DNA from: Acidobacteria subdivision 2 bacterium RH1 MAG20
GTDB taxonomy: Bacteria; Acidobacteriota; Terriglobia; Terriglobales; Acidobacteriaceae
Assembly: GCA_002197545.1 (NCBI GenBank)
Contig: NFUO01000583.1
Location: 1 to 49,141, forward strand
DNA length: 49,141 nucleotides
Reading direction: 5' to 3'
Both the position numbers and the translations under genes were made by a program. This document shows positions 43,602 through 49,141 of this stretch, in pieces (the first letter of the stretch is position 1; each line of letters begins with the position of its first letter). Under the pieces are notes generated by a model. The model saw only the letters and a program-made list of their open reading frames with translations. It did no database searches and had not been told where the DNA came from.

Positions 43602-44611
43602 CTACCGTGCCCGCAGCCCCTCGTGTATTGGCTGGCTATGTTGCATCACCGACGTGGGATAGCTGTACGGAAACACCACAGTTGAGAACGTCGCGCGCAA
43701 CGAAGTCTGAAGAAACCGCTGCCGTATCTTCTCGGCGTTGGCGGTCCCCAGTTTCCACGCTGAATACAACGCCTGGTGTTCGAGCGTGGTGTAGAGGCCC
43801 TCTCCTCGCGCAGCACCTGAAGGTTGCTGGCGAGAATGCCGCGTCCTTCGACCTCGGACTGTCTCCGAATGGCGAGGAACTCGAGGAAGTGATCGACACC
43901 TAACGGCGTCAGCGGCGTCACACCGCGCATCCGGTCCGCAGGCAGAAAGCGACCGAAGGCAGCTTTCGCCCGAGCGGAGTTGCTCTCGTTGTCGGCGACG
44001 AAGACCAGCTCGAACTCGCCGAGCGCGGCAAACAGCGGCTGGTACTGTTTGAGGTAACGCTCGAAGCGGGTGGCCGTTACCTGGCCTTCGTCGAAGAAGA
44101 CGAAGGTCGGGACGCCGGTGTTCGAGACGAGAATCGGGAATCCATCGGGGAAATACATCAGGCGCCCGGCGTAGCTCCGGGGCAACAGCTCGGAGCGGAC
44201 GCCGCATTGCGTAGCGAAGAAATCGACCTTGCCCGCCTCGTCTTCCAGGACATTCGCGCTCAGGTGTGCGAGGACGTAGTCGAGCACCATGAGCCGGGCC
44301 TTAATATAGTTGTCGCCTTTGATGCGGCGGTTCTGCGAGTCAGGCCGCCCAACCGCTTCATAGACCGGCTTCGACGCGAGGTGATAGATATGCCGCCCCT
44401 GGCCGCACTCGATCACGCGGAGATGGTGAAGCCGGGACGCTTTCTCAAGAAAGCGCGTGGGCATGGCCCCGCGATCGCACTGGACAAACTGGCTGTACTG
44501 CCGGCGCAGGAAGTAGCCGGAGTGGACGGCAACCAGGTACAGGAACGATGCTTCGCGTTCGAGATAGCCAACCGCTTCGAGGGATGAGATGGGGTCGTAG
44601 TCGATTGTCAT
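43602..44611 (-). pseudogene. Replication-relaxation family protein, frameshifted near 43800
   Basis: The reading frame from 44611 encodes a winged-helix start (EAVGYLEREASFLYLVAVHS, LEKASRLHHLRVIECGQGRH) and the conserved core of this family (LDYVLAHLSANVLEDEAGKV, GFPILVSNTGVPTFVFFDEG, YLKQYQPLFAALGEFELVFV). After NLQVLREE it goes out of frame into Arg/Ser-rich nonsense, while the neighbouring frame continues sensibly as GLYTTLEHQALYSAWKLGTA and ends QPIHEGLRAR at 43602. The break sits at GAGGAGAGGG and fits a 2-nt AG insertion. It is a recent pseudogene, a sequencing error, or less likely a programmed shift. It overlaps the upstream gene by ATGA. Confidence 0.75.
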
Positions 44612-45660
44612 AGGTCCAGAATGTCCTCCATCAAACCGTGGTCGTCCTCGATCTTGGCCGTGAGTGAGGCCCGGTCGGAGGGCGCGGCGTAGTTGCGGAA
44701 ACCTGCCTGCGCCTTGGCGCGCAGGTGACCCGCATGATATGCGGCGGTGAGGACCTCGATGTCCTCATGGCCGGTGCGTGATCCCTGGCTGGCGTCCTGC
44801 CCCTCTTCGCGCGGGAGGTCGTAGTCGATCCGCGCGTCGGGAATCTGAATCTTTCCATCGACGAAGGGCAGCTCGAACCGCTCGGCCACTTCCTCTTTGA
44901 TCGCGGCCATGTCACGCTTCGGGTCGGCTTTGCGCGCGGCATAGATGGCCTTCTGAACATCGGATTTCATCTCGAAGTCGAGGCGCACGCGCAGATTGCT
45001 GCCGCCCTTGTCCTCGATGTGCTCCGCTTCTTTCCGATGCGCCCGGTAAATCTGCGAGTCGTGTTCAGCCTCGCGGGGCTTGACCAGGCCGGCGTAGATC
45101 CACTGGTCTTTGGGAAGGTCGCCCTGCTTCATGAGCAGGCGGCGACCGTCTTTGGTGAGCGTGACGACCTCGGCGCGCTCAATCGTGCGCCGCTGCCCGT
45201 CGCGGCGCAGATTGATGTGGGTAGTTTCGACCAGCCCTTTGTCGCGGAGATAGCGGAGGTCGTTCTCCAGTGGACGCGACTTGCCGTTGTACAGCGTCTC
45301 GCGGAGGTCCGCTGTGCGGACGACGCGAAAGCGCCCAGCCTCTTGCAATAGCTGTTTCTCCTCCGGGCGCAACTCCAGCCCGACGATGTTGCCGGCGACC
45401 CGCGCCGGACGGCGCGGGTCCGCCGAGGCAACAGGACGGCGGCGCTGGCGTGGCACATCGCGCGGTTGCTCCGCACGATTGCGCGCCGCCTCGGGGCGCG
45501 GCTTGCGGTGATCCGCAGAGCGATCCTCCAGAGACTTCAGGTGATGGAGGACAGGGTTGTCGGGCGGCTTGCGCTGGACGGCGCGACCGTCCGATGAACC
45601 TGGGGCCGCGTCGTTCCCCTCGCGGCGCCGGGGCTGCTCCTGGGGAATATCCAGCCTCAT
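44608..45660 (-). CDS. Replication-relaxation-like winged-helix protein
   Basis: A 350-residue protein. The first 85 residues are disordered and Arg/Pro-rich. Then comes a winged helix (LRPEEKQLLQEAGRFRVVRT, NDLRYLRDKGLVETTHINLR, EVVTLTKDGRRLL) and a C-terminal nuclease-like fold (LRVRLDFEMKSDVQKAIYAA, FELPFVDGKIQIPDARIDYD). The pattern recalls the second of two replication-relaxation-type proteins common in acidobacterial and other mobile elements. It overlaps its neighbours on both sides by ATGA. A role in element processing or replication is inferred. Confidence 0.6.
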   Translation of the reverse strand: MRLDIPQEQPRRREGNDAAPGSSDGRAVQRKPPDNPVLHHLKSLEDRSADHRKPRPEAARNRAEQPRDVPRQRRRPVASADPRRPARVAGNIVGLELRPEEKQLLQEAGRFRVVRTADLRETLYNGKSRPLENDLRYLRDKGLVETTHINLRRDGQRRTIERAEVVTLTKDGRRLLMKQGDLPKDQWIYAGLVKPREAEHDSQIYRAHRKEAEHIEDKGGSNLRVRLDFEMKSDVQKAIYAARKADPKRDMAAIKEEVAERFELPFVDGKIQIPDARIDYDLPREEGQDASQGSRTGHEDIEVLTAAYHAGHLRAKAQAGFRNYAAPSDRASLTAKIEDDHGLMEDILDL

Positions 45661-45950
45661 GCGTCGTCCTCACTATCGCCGCGCTCCGCAGGAGCAGGCG
45701 CAAACTCAATCGAGGTCTGCGTTGTCGTGGACTTCGACGTGGACTTTTTCGGGCGCTCCGCGGCAGGAGAAGGCGGGACGGTTTCGTCAGAAACCGGCGA
45801 TGCCTTCGGCCCCTGGCCGACGACACGACGCACGTCGTAGTCGGCCACGCGGGTGAAGCGGTCCATCTCTCTGTCGGCGGCCTCGCGCATCGCACGGACC
45901 TTGGCGACAAGATCGGGCGTGCGGTCGAGATACTGATCTTCCGACTGCAT
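45657..45950 (-). CDS. Small acidic/charged protein of unknown function
   Basis: A 97-residue protein with a helical start (DLVAKVRAMREAADREMDRF, TRVADYDVRRVVGQG) and a disordered, Ser/Thr/Pro-rich tail ending ERGDSEDDA. Its stop overlaps the next start (ATGA) and its start is 2 bp after the membrane-protein gene, so it is part of the same operon. No known family was recognised. Confidence 0.55.
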   Translation of the reverse strand: MQSEDQYLDRTPDLVAKVRAMREAADREMDRFTRVADYDVRRVVGQGPKASPVSDETVPPSPAAERPKKSTSKSTTTQTSIEFAPAPAERGDSEDDA

Positions 45951-45952
45951 GG

Positions 45953-46258
45953 CTACTGTCCCTCCTCATCTCCGAAGCGTGAACGTATCTCGTCGGACAA
46001 CTCGTTCTTCCCGGTATGAATCTCCTGATCGAAGTGCCGGAGCTTGCGGCCTGTATCGCGCAGGAAGAATTTACGTTCAATCCAAATCGTGAGGCCGAGG
46101 ATGTTGGCGAAGAGCAGAGCGCAGTAAAGCGCGATGCTCTTGAGGTAGCTGTGGACGATCAGGCTGCGCCACGGGGTGAGGAAGTGCAGTGTGTGCATCG
46201 ACCAGAAGCCGAGCGCCAGAAAGATTAGCGCGGCTACGAAGGCGGCGTTGGCAATCAT
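45953..46258 (-). CDS. Small two-helix membrane protein of the conjugation operon
   Basis: A 101-residue protein with two hydrophobic helices (ANAAFVAALIFLALGFWSMH, SIALYCALLFANILGLTIWI) and a charged cytoplasmic tail (RKFFLRDTGRKLRHFDQEIH). It lies between the SSB genes and the relaxation-type genes. It could be a channel- or surface-associated component, but no family was recognised. Confidence 0.6.
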   Translation of the reverse strand: MIANAAFVAALIFLALGFWSMHTLHFLTPWRSLIVHSYLKSIALYCALLFANILGLTIWIERKFFLRDTGRKLRHFDQEIHTGKNELSDEIRSRFGDEEGQ

Positions 46259-46347
46259 CGGGGTCCTTTCTGCCGCGGTCGGTGCGCGGCACTGTCGTAA
46301 GAAAGCGGAGAGCCGTTAGCCTCTCCGCAAAAAAGCGAGGGACTGCG

Positions 46348-46746
46348 TTAGCCGTCCTCGCCGAAATCGACGAGTGCGTCGGGCCGGTCCAGCCGCTGAA
46401 TGCGTATCGCATGGACGGCGTAGTTGGCTTTGCTGACCGTATGGGGTTCACCCTCGACCAGGACGATCCGTGGCTCGCCCTGATTGCGCAGCTCGCCTTC
46501 GACTTCCAGGTAGTCGCCGCGCCGCATCCCGCGAACCATGCCGCAGAAGAACGGGCCGGGACAGATGACGCGATGCCAGTCGGTGCGCGGATGCCATTCG
46601 TTGGCTCCGAGGTCCCATACGCCGGAGACGGTCGCCAGCAGCAGGACCGCGAACGAATCCTCTTTGATGTGGTCGGATGAGGGAGCCTCGGCATTGCTGC
46701 CGAGGAACCCGCGAAGGGTGACGGTATTCGCAAAGAGAGTCGTCAT
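46348..46746 (-). CDS. Single-stranded DNA-binding protein (divergent)
   Basis: The ATG at 46746 is preferred (MTTLFANTVTLRGFLGSNAE). The 132-residue protein has an OB-fold of the SSB type: DSFAVLLLATVSGVWDLGAN, EWHPRTDWHRVICPGPFFCG, RRGDYLEVEGELRNQGEPRI. It is clearly different in sequence from the second SSB encoded 31 bp upstream and ends without the usual acidic DDDIPF tip. It probably protects transferred or replicating element DNA. Confidence 0.8.
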   Translation of the reverse strand: MTTLFANTVTLRGFLGSNAEAPSSDHIKEDSFAVLLLATVSGVWDLGANEWHPRTDWHRVICPGPFFCGMVRGMRRGDYLEVEGELRNQGEPRIVLVEGEPHTVSKANYAVHAIRIQRLDRPDALVDFGEDG

Positions 46747-46777
46747 GATTGCACCTCCCGAGGGAGGACAACGCGGC

Positions 46778-47185
46778 CTAAGCCGCGTCGTCCTCCGTGA
46801 TGGGCTCGGCATCGGGGTTCTGGCCGGAGGCCGGCGGCGCCAGCTTCTTCACGATGCTGGCGCGTACCTCCCAACCACGGCGCTTGACCGTGGTCTTCTT
46901 CTTGCCCTCGCCGACCTCGGCGTCGTACTCGGTGCTGCGCAGCTCACCCTCGATCTCCACGTAGTCGCCCTTCTTCAGGTTCTTCGCGTAGTCGGCGGGC
47001 TTACCGAAGGCGACGATGCGGTGCCATTCGGTGTGGTTCACCCACTCGTCCTTCTGCTTGTCCTTGTAGCCGGACTTGGTGGCGAGCGAGAGGATAGTGA
47101 AGGTCTTCTGCTGCTTGGTTGCGAAGTTCTCGGCATCCTTGCCGATGAAGCCCTTCAGAGTGATTTTGTTTTCGTAGAGTGCCAT
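46778..47185 (-). CDS. ssb: Single-stranded DNA-binding protein
   Basis: The ATG at 47185, preceded by AAGGAG, gives 135 residues: MALYENKITLKGFIGKDAEN, FTILSLATKSGYKDKQKDEW, VNHTEWHRIVAFGKPADYAK and LKKGDYVEIEGELRSTEYDA are standard SSB OB-fold segments. The C-terminus (EPITEDDAA) is acidic but lacks the canonical PF ending. Two tandem SSB genes in one operon suggest specialised copies for the element. Confidence 0.88.
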   Translation of the reverse strand: MALYENKITLKGFIGKDAENFATKQQKTFTILSLATKSGYKDKQKDEWVNHTEWHRIVAFGKPADYAKNLKKGDYVEIEGELRSTEYDAEVGEGKKKTTVKRRGWEVRASIVKKLAPPASGQNPDAEPITEDDAA

Positions 47186-47757
47186 TGTGTTTCTCCTTGT
47201 TTGTATTTGCCCGGATTGCCCTCGGGACACTCTTGCGCTCTGCGCCGCGAGTGTGCCCCGCTCCCAAGGCCAAGCGACGCATTTTCGGAAGGTTCGGAAA
47301 ATCTTTTCTTTCGGCGGTCTTTGCGTTCTTGCCGAAAAGATTTTCTGAAAGCCGAAAAAGCAGAGTCGCGCCGTGCCGCAGGGCGCGGGATAAGCACCGA
47401 AGCGAGTGACCGAGGGTAAGCAGGGAAAATACGAGGAGGGATGGCGCTTTACGGAAACACCTGTCTGAAGGACTGCATGGCGTTCAGGACGCCGGTGCAA
47501 CCGGACAGCAGAACCATACCCTGTCGTCTCCCACCAATCCGGCTGCAAAAACAGAGAGTGGGTGAGCTGCGCCGTGCTTTGTCCCGCATCGTCCTCCGAA
47601 GCCCGCCATGCGAAGGGCCTGGCTTCGGGCGACGGAGTAGAGGACGAGGGTGAGCTGCACAGCTCCAACACCGGGGCGGTGAGGGCAGGAATAAGACTCG
47701 CCTCTCTCAGCGGTTGAGGGGTACGCGCCAGTATCGTCCGGGTTTGTGCGCGCCGGT
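47186..47757. other. Non-coding region between ssb and the methyltransferase gene
   Basis: About 570 bp with no gene I can support. The part next to ssb holds the CCGAA-box repeat array (47284-47356). The remainder (47400-47757) shows neither a convincing reading frame nor strong repeats. The operon promoter for the ssb-to-ATPase genes probably lies here. Confidence 0.4.
47284..47356. repeat. 12-bp inverted repeat embedded in TTCGG/CCGAA boxes
   Basis: GAAAATCTTTTC at 47297-47308 and its exact complement GAAAAGATTTTC at 47334-47345 form an inverted repeat with a 25-bp spacer. TTCGG occurs at 47284, 47293 and 47310, and CCGAA at 47332 and 47352, making a symmetrical array. It lies about 100-170 bp upstream of ssb. 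It resembles an operator or a replication/transfer initiation region. No binding protein can be named. Confidence 0.5.
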
Positions 47758-49141
47758 TCACGAAACGCTCCCGGCGCCGGGACCATCACGGAGGATCGCA
47801 TCGACGGCTGCGATGCGCTCTCCGATCCAGCGCATGACCGGAATCGCCATCGAGTTGCCAAGGGCTTTGTAACGGGGGCCGTCGGCTGCCGGCTTGCCGC
47901 GATATTCGACCAGGGTGTAATCGTCGGGGAACCCCTGCAACCGCTCGCACTCGCGCGGCGTCAGCCGACGAACGGCCATCTGGGGTGTCATCACTCCGTC
48001 GAGCCGCCCGCCCTCGCCGCCACGCTGAAGGGTCCCGGCTATATCGGTCGATGCGGTGAGCTCTCCCGACCAGGCGACAGCGACATTGGCTGCGTTGCGG
48101 CCCGTTGCGTTCGGGTTCGTTCCAATCGAGTGCATTACGTCGCCAGCCAGAACATCTCCATCCTGGTTCTGCGTAAAGGCGATAGCGACCTGCCCACCAC
48201 CATTCGGACGGCTTGCGTCATGCCCCATACCCCGCAACGTCGGCGCAACGTTACCCGCATCGGCGCCGTGGTCTTTGGCGGAGAAGGCTATGTAGGATTG
48301 CTGTTTCGCCCCTGGCCGCGCCGTCAGCGCACCGACTGTTTTGCCGTCTCCGCCAAACAATCGCACCTCGTTGCGAAGGTTCTGTGAGAAGGCAACGGCC
48401 TGAGCGCCGCCTCCGCTCTCCAATGTGTGAGCGACGTCATCGGAAAAGCCGCTGCCATTCGACTTCGTATGGGCGGTGCTGATGGCGACGGGGATCATCG
48501 GTATGCCGCGGCCCGTGCCGTCCTCGCTGGCATCGAAGCCGTCAGCCGAGAGCGAATGGGCGATCAGCGTCTCGGTTTCAAAGTCCTGCCTTCCTATGCC
48601 GCCAGCATTGAGGCAATGGGATGTTTCGCCGGTCGATGCGAGGACGCCAAGACCTAATTGATTACGGGTGAGGCCATCCCTGCATCCCCTATCGATGGTG
48701 GGAGAAATGTCTGTGAGGCGACCTCCATCAGGGCCGACCTCAACGCCTCTGGCAGCTCCTTGCCGCGCTTCGCGGCGCGGCGGAGGATACCCCGACAGGC
48801 TGTGCCGCTCAAGTAGTACCGCTGCGGCAGCTCGCCAGTTTCCAGCACATCCGACAACGAAGACGCGGCGCCGTCGCTGGGGTACTCCAAAGTGTTGAGC
48901 GTTAAGAATTCGGTAGGCGACCCCATACCCGAGTTCGACCAGCATCCCGAGGAAGGCTCCAAACGTCCGTCCGTCGTCGATTGACAGGACGCCGGGGACG
49001 TTCTCCCACACCAGCCATAGGGGCCTGAGTCGGCCAGCAAGTCGAGCAAACTCGATGGTGAGGTTGCCACGAGGGTCATCCAGTCCCGCTCGCTTACCGG
49101 CGACGGAGAAAGACTGGCAAGGTGTTCCTCCGGCCAGAAGG
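47758..49141 (-). CDS. C5 cytosine DNA methyltransferase (N-terminus outside window)
   Basis: A frame open from the window end encodes a C5-methyltransferase: LLAGGTPCQSFSVAGKRAGL (catalytic Cys motif IV), RPLWLVWENVPG (motif VI), NAQHFGVPQRRRRVFVVG (motif VIII), and RRLTPRECERLQGFPDDYT with RYKALGNSMAIPVM (motifs IX and X). Between VIII and IX lies an unusually long variable region of about 240 residues, with spaced similar phrases (IAHSLSADG, AHTLESGGG, APTLRGMG), typical of phage- and element-borne enzymes. It methylates element DNA, either as an anti-restriction measure or as part of a restriction system; no endonuclease gene is visible. Confidence 0.88.
   Translation of the reverse strand, partial: LLAGGTPCQSFSVAGKRAGLDDPRGNLTIEFARLAGRLRPLWLVWENVPGVLSIDDGRTFGAFLGMLVELGYGVAYRILNAQHFGVPQRRRRVFVVGCAGNWRAAAAVLLERHSLSGYPPPRREARQGAARGVEVGPDGGRLTDISPTIDRGCRDGLTRNQLGLGVLASTGETSHCLNAGGIGRQDFETETLIAHSLSADGFDASEDGTGRGIPMIPVAISTAHTKSNGSGFSDDVAHTLESGGGAQAVAFSQNLRNEVRLFGGDGKTVGALTARPGAKQQSYIAFSAKDHGADAGNVAPTLRGMGHDASRPNGGGQVAIAFTQNQDGDVLAGDVMHSIGTNPNATGRNAANVAVAWSGELTASTDIAGTLQRGGEGGRLDGVMTPQMAVRRLTPRECERLQGFPDDYTLVEYRGKPAADGPRYKALGNSMAIPVMRWIGERIAAVDAILRDGPGAGSVS

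Noticed and set aside
1..49141. CRISPR arrays, tRNA or rRNA genes, complete insertion sequences
   Set aside because: No regularly spaced direct repeats, cloverleaf-like segments, rRNA motifs or transposase genes with terminal repeats were seen on reading both strands.

Overview
The window looks like chromosome plus integrated mobile DNA of an Acidobacteriaceae-type acidobacterium (Terriglobus/Granulicella/Edaphobacter group). This is inferred from moderately high GC, from several TonB-dependent receptors that carry an N-terminal carboxypeptidase-regulatory-like domain (one very large and Oar-like), from a GH2/receptor pair, and from a conjugation module built around a 'replication-relaxation' protein. 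No rRNA, tRNA or CRISPR array was seen.

Layout. (1) 1-6.85 kb: the 3' end of a NarL/LuxR-type regulator, then an exported GH2 enzyme and its large Oar-like receptor on the minus strand (polysaccharide uptake and cleavage). (2) 6.85-11.7 kb: a gene graveyard. It holds a frameshifted HEPN-like RNase gene, a C-terminal remnant of an unknown gene, a 3'-truncated parB, a Z1-domain protein truncated at both ends, the first third of a LysR gene and a decayed MFS fragment. Several junctions can be placed to within a few bases. (3) 11.7-14.8 kb: an exported thioredoxin-fold protein with an exported protein of unknown function, then a TetR regulator with an internally duplicated membrane protein preceded by a paired operator-like sequence. 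(4) 15.1-22.8 kb: a nine-heme cytochrome c and a YncE-like beta-propeller, divergent from a response regulator / histidine kinase / TonB-receptor operon whose receptor is frameshifted. (5) 22.8-24 kb: more debris (Fis-type HTH, SAM methyltransferase). (6) 24-25.2 kb: MarR regulator and small membrane protein.

(7) 25.4-32.9 kb: a copper-handling cluster comprising a small exported Cys/His protein, a two-domain multicopper oxidase with a Met-rich tail, a TolC/CusC-like outer-membrane protein with a Met-rich head, a membrane-anchored cytochrome c, a small exported DUF5666-like protein and a CopA-type P1B ATPase with a YHS and two tandem metal-binding zinc-ribbon-like domains. No RND pump or membrane-fusion gene is present. 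(8) 33-38.1 kb: a NarL-type two-component system divergent from a TonB receptor, followed by a paralog of the 24-kb membrane protein. (9) 38.4-40 kb: an intact LysR gene (full-length paralog of the broken one at 11 kb) and a lipoprotein.

(10) 40-49.1 kb: a minus-strand conjugative/mobilizable element: C5 cytosine methyltransferase (cut by the window edge), two different SSBs, a small membrane protein, two replication-relaxation-like proteins (one frameshifted), a repeat-rich non-coding segment that is a candidate oriT, a small RHH-like protein, a VirD4/TraG coupling protein and a VirB11/CpaF-type ATPase. The truncated parB at 8.3 kb may be a scar of a related element.

The most interesting points are a near-identical Met/His motif shared by the multicopper oxidase and the adjacent TolC protein, the fusion of a monoheme cytochrome (paralog of the copper-cluster cytochrome) to a multiheme cytochrome, a 44-nt hairpin repeat found twice, and the candidate oriT.
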